DNA from: Kitasatospora fiedleri
Lineage (GTDB): Bacteria > Actinomycetota > Actinomycetes > Streptomycetales > Streptomycetaceae
Assembly (NCBI RefSeq): GCF_948472415.1
Contig: NZ_OX419519.1
Span: forward strand, 2,666,001 to 2,730,000
Reading direction: 5' to 3'
Length of the DNA stretch: 64,000 nt
The translations under genes were made by a program, and so were the position numbers. This document shows positions 38,386 through 46,436 of this stretch, piece after piece. How positions within the stretch are numbered: the first letter of the stretch is position 1; each line of letters starts with the position of its first letter. The notes beneath the pieces were generated by a model. It saw only the letters and a list, made by a program, of their open reading frames with translations, was not told where the DNA came from and did no database searches.

Positions 38386-39170
38386 CGCACGGCCTCCACC
38401 ACCGGGACGCCGGGCAGCGGCCCGTCCTGGGCGGTGCGGGCCAGGATCTCCACCAGGTGCAGGGTGCGCACCCGGTGGCCGTCCTTGGTGAGCCGGCCGC
38501 CGATGTTCATCAGGCAGGAGTTGTCGACGGCGGCCAGCACGGGTGCCCCGGTCTCCAGGACGTGCCGGGCCTTGTCGCCGTTCATCGCGCCGGAGACCGC
38601 CGGGTTCTTCACCGAGAAGGTGCCGCCGAAGCCGCAGCACTCCTCCTGCGCGGGCAGTTCGACGAAGTCGATGCCGTCGACGGCGCGCAGCAGCCGGTAG
38701 GGCCGGTCGCCCAGCCGGGTGGCCCGCAGGCTGTGGCAGGTGGGGTGGTAGGTGACCCGGTGCGGGAAGTGCGCGCCGACGTCCTCGACGCCCAGCCGGT
38801 CGGTCAGGTACTCGGTCAACTCGACTACCCTGGGGGCGAGTTCGGCCACCTCCCGGGCCAGTCCGGGGTCGCCGACGGCGGCCAGGGGGTACGCCTCGGC
38901 GGGCATCCCGGCGCAGGAGGCGGAGGGGACGACGATCTCCTCGTAGCCGCCGAAGGTGTCCACGAAGTACCGGGCGAGCCGGGCGGTCTCCCGGCGGTAG
39001 CCGGTGTTGAAGTGCATCTGTCCGCAGCAGCTCTGGCCGGGCGGGAAGTCCACCTCCACGCCCAGCCGGCGCAGCAGGGTGACGGCGGCGCGGCCGGTGC
39101 CGGGGAAGAGGGTGTCGTTCAGGCAGGTCACGAACAGGGCGGTCCGGGAGCGGGGGGCGTTCGGAGGCAT
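38382..39170 (-). CDS. lutA: LutA, lactate utilisation (Fe-S) oxidoreductase
   Basis: 262 residues with the two CCG domains of the heterodisulfide-reductase/GlpC type: CCGQMHFNTGYRRE with Cys-Cys-Gly near residue 50, and CCGFGGTFSVKNP near residue 175, each with its preceding cysteine (SASCAG, PTCHSLR). First gene of lutABC on the minus strand, divergent from a GntR regulator. The L-lactate complex feeds electrons to the quinone pool at the membrane face. Confidence 0.94.
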   Translation of the reverse strand: MPPNAPRSRTALFVTCLNDTLFPGTGRAAVTLLRRLGVEVDFPPGQSCCGQMHFNTGYRRETARLARYFVDTFGGYEEIVVPSASCAGMPAEAYPLAAVGDPGLAREVAELAPRVVELTEYLTDRLGVEDVGAHFPHRVTYHPTCHSLRATRLGDRPYRLLRAVDGIDFVELPAQEECCGFGGTFSVKNPAVSGAMNGDKARHVLETGAPVLAAVDNSCLMNIGGRLTKDGHRVRTLHLVEILARTAQDGPLPGVPVVEAVR

Positions 39171-39180
39171 GCCCGCATCA

Positions 39181-39204
39181 TAGATGCAAGCTTAGATGCA
39201 AGCT
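39181..39204. promoter_or_regulatory. Tandem operator between lutA and the GntR gene
   Basis: tagatgcaagct occurs twice in perfect tandem (39181-39192, 39193-39204). It lies 10 bases before the lutA start and 24 before the gntR start. It is AT-rich for this genome, and the duplicated gcaagct halves also form partial inverted pairs (agctt, gcaagc). A site for the FadR-type regulator encoded next door is the simplest reading. Confidence 0.6.
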
Positions 39205-39227
39205 AGCAGGCGTGGCAGAATGACGGC

Positions 39228-39907
39228 GTGAGCGACCCCGCCCTCCCCACCGCCGATCACGCCCTCGCCGGCGCCGACCCCGGCCGGCCCACCGCCGACG
39301 CCGCCCTCCCACCGCCGACCGGGCCTACCGGCACGTCCGCACCCGCCTGCTGGACGGCAGCTGGCCCGGCGGCACGCTGCTCTCCGAGGGCGTCGTCGCC
39401 ACCGAGCTCGGGCTCTCCCGCACCCCCGTCCGCGAGGCGTTCCTGCGCCTGCAGTCCGAGGGCTTCCTGCGCCTGTACCCCAAGCGCGGCGCCCAGGTCG
39501 TCCCGATCGCCCCGGGCGAGGCCCGCGACGTCCTCGCCGCCCGGGTGCTGTTCGAGCACGCCGCCGTCGACACCCTGGCGGCCCGCGGCCCCGCCGCGCT
39601 GGCGGCCGCCGCCGCGGAGCTGCTGGCCGCCTGCGAGCACCGCGACCCGCACCCCGTCGAGGCCGGCCGGCACTTCCACCTCACCCTGCTGCGCGCCGCC
39701 GGGAACCCCGTCCTGACCTCCCTCTACGAGACGCTCTGGGACCGGCAGGTGCGGATCTCCGCCACCGCGACGGCCTCCCCCGCGCACGCGGAGCGGGACC
39801 ACGCCGAGCACCTGGCGCTGGCCCGCGCCCTGGCCGTCCCCGACCCGGCGCTGGCCCGCGAGCTGGTCACCGCGCACGCCGACTCCCTGCTGGCCCGGGT
39901 CACCTGA
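39228..39907 (+). pseudogene. GntR-family (FadR subgroup) regulator of lutABC (apparent frameshift)
   Basis: The winged HTH reads AYRHVRTRLLDGSWPGGTLL ... VATELGLSRTPVREAFLRLQ, followed by an FCD-type helical ligand domain (VLFEHAAVDTLAARGP, EAGRHFHLTLLRAAGNPVL). The GTG start at 39228 (SDPALPTADHALAGADPGRP) is in a different frame from the HTH. Adding one base to the ccc run near 39309-39311 joins them as ...ALPTADRAYRHVRT and gives 226 residues. Metal or lactate could be the ligand. Divergent from lutA, with the tandem operator in the gap, so it most likely controls lactate use. Confidence 0.82.
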
Positions 39908-39941
39908 GGCACCCGGAGCACGCGAAGCCCGGGCACGCGAA

Positions 39942-39970
39942 GGGGACGGCCGGAGCCACCGGCCGTCCCC
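39942..39970. terminator. Bidirectional terminator between gntR and pgi
   Basis: A 12-bp perfect stem, ggggacggccgg (39942-39953) with ccggccgtcccc (39959-39970), and a five-base loop, lies between two convergent genes. Confidence 0.88.
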
Positions 39971-40004
39971 ACGCTCTCTCTCCTGCCGAGCACCGGCAGG
40001 GGCC

Positions 40005-41669
40005 CTACTCCCGGCCGCGCAGCTCGCGGTAGCGGCCGACCAGGTGGGCGGTGGAGGCGTCCAGCGCCTCGGTGCCCTCGCCGGTGAGCAGCACGGGCTC
40101 GATCTTCTTGGCCAGCACCTTGCCGAGTTCGACGCCCCACTGGTCGAAGGAGTCGATGTCCCACACCGCGCCCTGGACGAACACCTTGTGCTCGTAGAGG
40201 GCGATCAGCTGGCCGAGGACGTGCGGGGTCAGCTCGGGGGCCAGGATGGTGGTGGTCGGGTGGTTGCCGCGGAAGGTCTTGTGCGGCACGAGTTCGGCGG
40301 GCACGCCCTCCGCGGCGACCTCCTCCGCGGTCTTGCCGAAGGCCAGCGCCTGGGTCTGGGCGAAGAAGTTGGCCATCAGCAGGTCGTGCTGGGCGACCAG
40401 GCCGGGCTGGAGGTCGGCGACCGGCCGGGCGAAGCCGAGGAAGTCGGCGGGGATGACCTTGGTGCCCTGGTGCAGCAGCTGGTAGTACGCGTGCTGGCCG
40501 TTGGTGCCGGGGGTGCCCCAGACCACCGGGCCGGTCTGCCAGGAGACCGGGTTGCCCTCGCGGTCCACGGACTTGCCGTTGGACTCCATGTCGAGCTGCT
40601 GGAGGTACGCGGTGAACTTCGACAGGTAGTGCGAGTACGGGAGCACGGCGTGCGACTGGGCGTCGAAGAACGCGCCGTACCAGACGCCGAGCAGGCCCAG
40701 CAGCAGCGGGACGTTCTCCTCCGCGGGGGCGGTGCGGAAGTGCTCGTCGACCAGGTGGAAGCCGGCCAGCATCTCGCCGAACCGCTCCGCGCCGATGGCG
40801 ATCATCAGCGAGAGGCCGATCGCGGAGTCGAAGGAGTAGCGGCCGCCCACCCAGTCCCAGAACTCGAACATGTTGGCGGTGTCGATGCCGAAGTCGGCGA
40901 CGCCCCGGGCGTTGGTGGAGAGCGCCACGAAGTGCTTGGCGACGGCCTCCTCGCCGGCGCCGAGCCCCTCCAGCAGCCAGTCGCGGGCGGCGACCGCGTT
41001 GGTGACCGTCTCGATGGTGGTGAAGGTCTTGGAGGCGACGATGAACAGCGTCTCGGCGGGGTCCAGGTCGCGGACCGCCTCGTGCAGGTCGGCGCCGTCG
41101 ACGTTGGAGACGAAACGGACCGTCAGGTCGCGGTCGGTGTAGGACCGCAGCACCTCGTAGGCCATCGCGGGGCCGAGGTCGGAGCCGCCGATGCCGATGT
41201 TGACGACGTTGCGGATGCGCTTGCCGGTGTGGCCGGTCCACTCGCCGGAGCGCACCCGGCCGGAGAAGGCCGCCATCTTGTCGAGGACGGCGTGCACGGC
41301 GGGCACCACGTTCTCGCCGTCGACCTCGACGACGGCGCCGCGCGGGGCGCGCAGCGCGGTGTGCAGGACGGCGCGGTGCTCGGTGGTGTTGATCTTCTCG
41401 CCGCGGAACATCGCGTCGCGCAGCTCGGCGACGCCGGTGGCGGCGGCCAGTTCGCGCAGCAGGTCCAGGGTGCGGTCGGTGACCAGGTGCTTCGAGTAGT
41501 CGACGAAGAGGTCGCCGACCTGCAGGGTGTAGCGCGTGCCGCGGTCGGGGTCGGCGGCGAACAGCTCGCGCAGGTGCTGTTCGCCCAGCTCTGCCCGGTG
41601 CTTCCCCAGCGCGGCCCACTGCGGGGTGCGGTCCAACGGGGTCCGGCCGTTGGCGGGGGTGTCCGACAT
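40005..41669 (-). CDS. pgi: Glucose-6-phosphate isomerase
   Basis: Interconverts glucose-6-phosphate and fructose-6-phosphate. The 554-residue protein has the full PGI signatures: [37 protein letters not shown], and [20 protein letters not shown] with the catalytic Glu/His region. The length matches the long bacterial/eukaryotic form. ATG 41669. The gene stands alone, convergent with gntR. It connects the glucose released by BglC and other sugar intake to glycolysis. Confidence 0.97.
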   Translation of the reverse strand: MSDTPANGRTPLDRTPQWAALGKHRAELGEQHLRELFAADPDRGTRYTLQVGDLFVDYSKHLVTDRTLDLLRELAAATGVAELRDAMFRGEKINTTEHRAVLHTALRAPRGAVVEVDGENVVPAVHAVLDKMAAFSGRVRSGEWTGHTGKRIRNVVNIGIGGSDLGPAMAYEVLRSYTDRDLTVRFVSNVDGADLHEAVRDLDPAETLFIVASKTFTTIETVTNAVAARDWLLEGLGAGEEAVAKHFVALSTNARGVADFGIDTANMFEFWDWVGGRYSFDSAIGLSLMIAIGAERFGEMLAGFHLVDEHFRTAPAEENVPLLLGLLGVWYGAFFDAQSHAVLPYSHYLSKFTAYLQQLDMESNGKSVDREGNPVSWQTGPVVWGTPGTNGQHAYYQLLHQGTKVIPADFLGFARPVADLQPGLVAQHDLLMANFFAQTQALAFGKTAEEVAAEGVPAELVPHKTFRGNHPTTTILAPELTPHVLGQLIALYEHKVFVQGAVWDIDSFDQWGVELGKVLAKKIEPVLLTGEGTEALDASTAHLVGRYRELRGRE

Positions 41670-41836
41670 CGGTTGCTCCTAGCGTCGTCGGGTGCAGATA
41701 CCGGCTGGTTCCGGCGGGAGGGTGGCGCCGGGCCCGGCGGGTACGGGTGCCGGCGCCGTCGACGGCCTCGCCCGCCTCCAACCCTATGCCCTGGATGCGG
41801 CCGGGCAGTGCTGCACCGCGAGCGGTCGACGGGACG

Positions 41837-43417
41837 TCACTTCCGGGCCGACTGGAGGTCGAGCGCGCGCAGCACCCGGTCGGCGACCTCGGGGTCGGCG
41901 CCGGCCTCGCCGCGGGCGACCAGCACCTCGCGGCGGGAGGCGGCGATCATCTCCTGCTCGATCGCGAACGCCTGCCGCCACTGCTTGCCGCGGCGCTTGG
42001 CCTCCAGCGCCTCCTCCTCCTCGTACTTCTCCGGGCAGAGCCGGGCGAGGCGGTCGTGCTGGCGCTCGCGCAGGCGCTCGGTGATCTCGGGCGGGAGCTG
42101 GTCCTCGTCCTCCAGCTCGGCGAGCCGGTGCAGTCCGGCCTTGGCGGCGCGCCACCACAGCTCCCGGACGGCCCGCTCGTGCTCGTCGCCGGTGTCGTCG
42201 ATGCGCAGCAGCTTGACCACGTACGGCAGGGTGAGGCCCTGCACCACCAGGGTGAACAGGACGACGCTGAACGCGATGAAGACGATCTCGCTGCGGGCCG
42301 GGAAGTCCAGCCCGTTGTGCAGGGTGAGCGGGATGCCGAGGGCGAGGGCGACGGTGGCCACCCCGCGCATACCGGACCACCACAGGACGACGGTCTCCCG
42401 CCAGCTGATCGGGGTGTCCTCCTCGCCGTGGGTGACCCGGCGGGAGAGCCAGGCGGCGGGCAGCAGCCAGAGCAGGCGCAGCACCACGACGACGGCGATG
42501 ACGGTCGCGGTGTCGCCGATCATGGTGTGCCAGGTGTCCCGGACGTCCTGGAGGACGGTGGACAGCTCCAGGCCGATCAGGCCGAACGCGACGCCGGTGA
42601 TCAGGGTCTCGACGATCTCCCAGAACGCGTTGCCGACCAGCCGGTAGGAGACCTCGTCGGCGTCGGAGGCCCGGTCGGCGAGGTAGAGCGCGCAGACCAC
42701 CACGGCCAGCACGCCGGAGCCGTGCGCCTCCTCGGCCAGGGTGTACGCGGCGAACGGGACGAGCAGGTTGAGCGCGACCTGCTGGGTCGGGTCCTCCAGG
42801 AACCCGGCGATCTTGGCGTTCAGCCAGCCGAGCCCGATGCCGACGGCCACCGCGACCACGGCGGACAGCAGGAAGCGCTCCGCGGCCCGGCCCACCGAGA
42901 GGTCGCCGTCGACCACGGCCTCGACGGCCAGCGAGTAGATCACGATCGCGGTGACGTCGTTGAACAGGCCCTCGCTCTCCAGCACCGCCGTCAGCCGGCG
43001 CGGCAGCCCGACCTCGCCGGCCACCGCGACGGCCGCGACCGGGTCGGGCGGCGAGACCAGCGCGCCCAGCGCGACCGCGGCGGCCAGCGGCGCGGCGGGC
43101 ACCAGCCAGCTGAACACCCCGGCCACCGCGGTGGTGGTCACCACCACCAGGGCGACGGCCAGCAGCAGGATCGAGCGGATGTTCGCCTTGAAGTACCGCA
43201 CCGAGGAGCGCCGGGCGACCGCGAAGATCAGCGGCGGCAGCACCAGCGGCAGGATGAACTCGGGGTTGATCTGGATGTTGGGGATCTGCGGGATCAGCGC
43301 GAAGGCCAGGCCGACCAGCGTCATCAGCACCGGCTGCGGAATCCTGGTCCGGCGCGCCAGCGGCATCGTCACCACCGAGGCGAGCAGCACCAGGAAGAGC
43401 AGGGTCAGCTGGCCCAC
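41837..43417 (-). CDS. Na+/H+ antiporter, CPA1 family
   Basis: 526 residues with about twelve membrane helices in the first 400 (LTLLFLVLLASVVTMPLARR ... ALGALVSPPDPVAAVAVAGE ... LESEGLFNDVTAIVIYSLAV). The ion-binding Asp pair typical of NhaP/YjcE proteins is in ESEGLFNDVTA. A C-terminal cytoplasmic domain of about 120 charged residues follows (EDEDQLPPEITERLRERQHD, KYEEEEALEAKRRGKQW). GTG 43417 with gagagg upstream. Likely function is sodium and proton exchange for pH control. Confidence 0.92.
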   Translation of the reverse strand: MGQLTLLFLVLLASVVTMPLARRTRIPQPVLMTLVGLAFALIPQIPNIQINPEFILPLVLPPLIFAVARRSSVRYFKANIRSILLLAVALVVVTTTAVAGVFSWLVPAAPLAAAVALGALVSPPDPVAAVAVAGEVGLPRRLTAVLESEGLFNDVTAIVIYSLAVEAVVDGDLSVGRAAERFLLSAVVAVAVGIGLGWLNAKIAGFLEDPTQQVALNLLVPFAAYTLAEEAHGSGVLAVVVCALYLADRASDADEVSYRLVGNAFWEIVETLITGVAFGLIGLELSTVLQDVRDTWHTMIGDTATVIAVVVVLRLLWLLPAAWLSRRVTHGEEDTPISWRETVVLWWSGMRGVATVALALGIPLTLHNGLDFPARSEIVFIAFSVVLFTLVVQGLTLPYVVKLLRIDDTGDEHERAVRELWWRAAKAGLHRLAELEDEDQLPPEITERLRERQHDRLARLCPEKYEEEEALEAKRRGKQWRQAFAIEQEMIAASRREVLVARGEAGADPEVADRVLRALDLQSARK

Positions 43418-43530
43418 GGTGGTTCCTCTCGGCAGGTGCGGGGTGCGCCGGCCTCAGCATACGTCGGCGCCCCGGCCGGGCCGATTGTGTGTTTCGGGCG
43501 CTGACCAGGTAGTGTTCTCTCCGTCAGCAC

Positions 43531-43604
43531 GCGCCGCTAGCTCAGTTGGTTAGAGCAGCTGACTCTTAATCAGCGGGTCCGGGGTTCGAGTCCCTGGCGG
43601 CGCA
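43531..43604 (+). tRNA. tRNA-Lys (CTT), copy 2
   Basis: Identical over all 74 bases to the gene at 35705-35778, including the following accgacagcg. Anticodon CTT; CCA not encoded. A terminator follows. Confidence 0.97.
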
Positions 43605-43613
43605 CCGACAGCG

Positions 43614-43641
43614 CGAAGACCTCCCTCCGGGGAGGTCTTCG
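43614..43641 (+). terminator. Intrinsic terminator after tRNA-Lys copy 2
   Basis: An 11-bp stem, cgaagacctcc (43614-43624) with ggaggtcttcg (43631-43641), and a six-base loop. Confidence 0.88.
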
Positions 43642-43657
43642 GCGTTTCCGGCCCGAC

Positions 43658-44038
43658 TCACTCCGCGGGCAGTTCGTTGACGCACAGCACGTTGCCGTCC
43701 GGGTCCTTGAACCAGGCGGCCCGCATCCCGTCGGCCTCGGCCACCCCGTCGAGGGTCTTCAGCCCGGGCTGGTCGTACTCCTCGAACACCACGCCTCGGC
43801 CGCGCAGTTCGGCCATCTCGGCGTCCAGGTCGGCGACCTTCCAGCTGGCCAGGGTGTGGCCGGCCTGTCCGCCGTACGGCGTCTCGTACATCCCGAACTC
43901 GGTGCTTCCGCTGCGGAAGGCCACCTCTCCGGTGCCCTCCCGGGACAGGGTGAGCCCGAGCGTGTCGCGGTAGTACCGCTTGGCCCGTTCGAGGTCGGTC
44001 ACCGGGATCACCGCGAGCAGGGGCGCGTCTGCCAGCAT
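43658..44038 (-). CDS. Glyoxalase/bleomycin-resistance-fold protein
   Basis: 126 residues forming one VOC domain: LLAVIPVTDLERAKRYYRDT, FGMYETPYGGQAGHT, FEEYDQPGLKTLDGV and AWFKDPDGNVLCVNE. The pattern fits small metal-dependent dioxygenase-like or binding proteins; the substrate is unknown. ATG 44038 is chosen because a perfect aaggaggtgg ribosome site precedes it; upstream open sequence is repeat-derived. Confidence 0.9.
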   Translation of the reverse strand: MLADAPLLAVIPVTDLERAKRYYRDTLGLTLSREGTGEVAFRSGSTEFGMYETPYGGQAGHTLASWKVADLDAEMAELRGRGVVFEEYDQPGLKTLDGVAEADGMRAAWFKDPDGNVLCVNELPAE

Positions 44039-44494
44039 CGCCACCACCTCCTTCCCCTCCAGGCTAGGCGCGCCACCCCGGCCGGTCGACCAGCGGCGGT
44101 CCGGCCCGAAGAACGGCCGGAGCCACCCGCCCCGCTTCCCGCAGCCCGGCGCCAGCCGCCCGCCCCGCCTCCCCCACAACAGCCGGAGCCGGCCACCCCC
44201 CGCGAGGGGCAACCGGCTCCGCATCCCACTACTGCCGACCGGGCTCAGACCCCTCTCTCCCCCGCAGCCCGGCACCAGCCGCCCACCCACCCCACCTCCC
44301 CCCGCAACAGCCGAAGCCGGCCACCCCCGCGAGGGGCAACCGGCTCCGCGTCCCGCTACTGCCAGCCGGGCTCAGACCCCTCTCTCCCCCGCAGCCCGGC
44401 GCCAGCCGCCCGCCCCGCCTCCCCCACAACAGCCGGAGCCGGCCACCCCCCGCGAGGGGCGACCGGCTCCGCGTCCCGCTACTGCCAGCCGGGC
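44039..44494. repeat. Threefold tandem repeat of about 125 bp carrying terminator hairpins, 3' of the chitinase gene
   Basis: Units begin with gcagcccggc at 44141, 44264 and 44391. The first two are 123 and 127 bases; the third ends with the chitinase stop codon (44495-44497). Each unit holds the inverted repeat cggagccgg ... ccggctccg around a cccc/gggg inner stem (in unit one 44184-44192 with 44213-44221), so the chitinase transcript runs into three terminator-like hairpins. Units differ by a few substitutions and indels. Bases 44039-44140 hold no gene. Confidence 0.85.
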
Positions 44495-46165
44495 TCAGCC
44501 GAAGTAGTTGTGGAAGTTCTTCGAGAACTCGTTCCCGTTGTAGTTGTCCCAGTTGATCGACCAGGTCATCAGCCCGCGCAGGTTCGGCTGCTTGCCGGCC
44601 CGCGGGGTGTAGGAGCCGCAGCTGGTGCCCTTGGTGAGGCAGTCCAGCGCCTGGTTGACCACGGCCGGGGCGACGTAGCCGTTGCCGGCGTAGCTGTTGG
44701 CGGGCATGCCGATCGCGACCTGCGAGGGCTTGAGCGCCGGGAACACGTTGTTGGTGTTGCCGGCCACCGGGAAGCCGGTGAGCAGCATGTCGGTCATCGC
44801 GATGTGGAAGTCCGCGCTGCCCATGTTGTGGTACTGGTTGTCGAGGCCCATGATCGAGCCCGAGTTGTAGTCCTGGACGTGCAGCAGCGTGAGGTCGTCG
44901 CGCAGGCCGTAGATGACCGGCAGGAAGGCGCCGGCCCGCGGGTCCTGGCCGCCCCAGGGGCCCGAGCCGTAGTACTGGTAGCCGAGCTGGACGAAGAAGG
45001 TCTCCGGCGCCATGGTGAGCTGGAACTTCGCGCCGTACTTGGCCTTGAGCGTCTTGACCGCGGAGATCAGGTTGGTGATCACCGGGGTGGTCGGGTTCTT
45101 GAAGTCGGTGTCGCCGGTGTTGAGCGACAGCGAGTGGCCCTCGAAGTCGATGTCGAGGCCGTCCAGGCCCCACTTGTCGATGATCGCGGAGACCGAGTTG
45201 ACGAAGTTGTCGCGGGCGGCGGTGGTGGTGAGCTGCACCTCGCCGTTCTGGCCGCCGATCGACAGCAGGACCTTCTTGCCCTTGGCCTGCTTGGCGGCGA
45301 TGGCCGCCTTGAAGTCGGCGTCGGACTCGACGCCGGGGCACTCGGTGGCCGGGCAGCGGTTGAAGTGGATGGTGCCGCCGGTGATGGAGTCCGGCTCGCC
45401 GAAGGCCAGGTCGATGATGTCCCAGCTGTCGGGGACGTCGGCCATCTTCAGGTAGCCGGCGCCGTTGGCGAAGCTGGCGTGCAGGTAGCCGACCAGGGCG
45501 TGGCCGCCGGGCGGCGGCGGGGTGGTCGGCGAGCTGGAGGTGGACGGGCTGCTGGAGGGTGACGCCGAGGCGGAGGGGCTGCCGGACGGCGAGGCGGAGG
45601 CCGAGGGCGAGGGCGAGGCCGACTTCGAGGGGCTCGCGCTGGCGGAGGGCGAGGCGGGCGCGCCGGGGCCGTCCAGCGAGACGTCGTCCGCGTAGTAGGT
45701 GCCCTGGCCGTACCAGCCGTGGGTGAAGACGGTGGCGGAGGTCTGGGTGGCGGTGGTGGTGAAGCTGACCGAGAGCTTCTGGTAGCCGCCGCCGGTGCTC
45801 GGCGTCCAGGTCGAGGCACCGCCGTTGACGCCGAGGTAGACGTAGGCGCCGTTGACGTACGCGCTGAGCGTGTACGTGGTGTTGGGGGCGACCGCGACGG
45901 TCTGGACGCACTGGGCGGTGTCGGACGCGGACGCGGCGCCCGCGAGCGCGTAGCTGCCGGTGCGGGCGTGGCCGGTGACCACGGAGCCGGTCGAGCCGGT
46001 ACAGGTCCAGGGGTTCAGTGCGTTGGTCTCGAAACCGCCGTTGACCAGGAATTCTCCGGCCGATGCCGACCCGGCCAGGCCGAAGCTGAGCGCGACGGCG
46101 CCGGCGGCGGCCACCGCCCAGGCGGTTCCGGCGGCGAGCAGCCGCTTCCTTCGGGGAGTACGCAT
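44495..46165 (-). CDS. Secreted chitinase, GH18, with N-terminal carbohydrate-binding module
   Basis: 556 residues. Signal peptide (residues 1-36, ending GSASA), a carbohydrate-binding module (about 37-165: NGGFETNALNPWTCTGS ... YYADDVSLDG), a Ser/Pro/Ala linker (about 168-215), and a GH18 barrel (222-556). The catalytic DxxDxDxE motif is LDGLDIDFEGH; KVLLSIGGQNGE is the second conserved strand. It degrades chitin outside the cell. A DasR-type site lies about 100 bases upstream, so N-acetylglucosamine should control it. ATG 46165, with aggag upstream. The stop codon is part of a tandem repeat. Confidence 0.95.
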   Translation of the reverse strand: MRTPRRKRLLAAGTAWAVAAAGAVALSFGLAGSASAGEFLVNGGFETNALNPWTCTGSTGSVVTGHARTGSYALAGAASASDTAQCVQTVAVAPNTTYTLSAYVNGAYVYLGVNGGASTWTPSTGGGYQKLSVSFTTTATQTSATVFTHGWYGQGTYYADDVSLDGPGAPASPSASASPSKSASPSPSASASPSGSPSASASPSSSPSTSSSPTTPPPPGGHALVGYLHASFANGAGYLKMADVPDSWDIIDLAFGEPDSITGGTIHFNRCPATECPGVESDADFKAAIAAKQAKGKKVLLSIGGQNGEVQLTTTAARDNFVNSVSAIIDKWGLDGLDIDFEGHSLSLNTGDTDFKNPTTPVITNLISAVKTLKAKYGAKFQLTMAPETFFVQLGYQYYGSGPWGGQDPRAGAFLPVIYGLRDDLTLLHVQDYNSGSIMGLDNQYHNMGSADFHIAMTDMLLTGFPVAGNTNNVFPALKPSQVAIGMPANSYAGNGYVAPAVVNQALDCLTKGTSCGSYTPRAGKQPNLRGLMTWSINWDNYNGNEFSKNFHNYFG

Positions 46166-46267
46166 GTGGGGATGCTCCTGCCTCTGTGTGGGGGACGCCC
46201 TCCTCCGTCCGCCAGGTTGTGGGGTTCCCGGCCGGGTCGTGCCGCCGCACCGGCACCCACCCAGGGA

Positions 46268-46283
46268 GTTGGACTAGACCACT
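46268..46283 (-). promoter_or_regulatory. DasR-responsive element (dre) upstream of the chitinase gene
   Basis: On the minus strand the site reads agtggtctagtccaac, matching the dre pattern AGTGGTCTAGACCACT at 13 of 16 positions. It lies 103 bases before the chitinase start. DasR is the known GntR-family regulator of chitin use in streptomycetes. Confidence 0.7.
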
Positions 46284-46436
46284 GAACCGGCTGTGACTCC
46301 TCTCTGTCAATGGACGGGAGAACACGGTTCACTGACCCGCCGTCAACCGCTCCGGACTTCCTGCCGCCGCCCGCCCGGCCGCCCGCCCGGCCCGGCCGCG
46401 TTTGCGGGCCCCGGCCGCCGATCGAACCATGGAAGG

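Noticed and set aside
40044..42647. 867-codon plus-strand frame across pgi and the antiporter
   Set aside because: Shadow of two well-supported minus-strand genes; its translation is low complexity.
35705..43604. Genomic island integrated at tRNA-Lys
   Set aside because: The interval holds housekeeping genes (lutABC, pgi, antiporter) with normal composition and no integrase; both copies are full tRNA genes.
44141..44494. CRISPR array
   Set aside because: Only three units of about 125 bp with no spacers; direct tandem duplication with hairpins.
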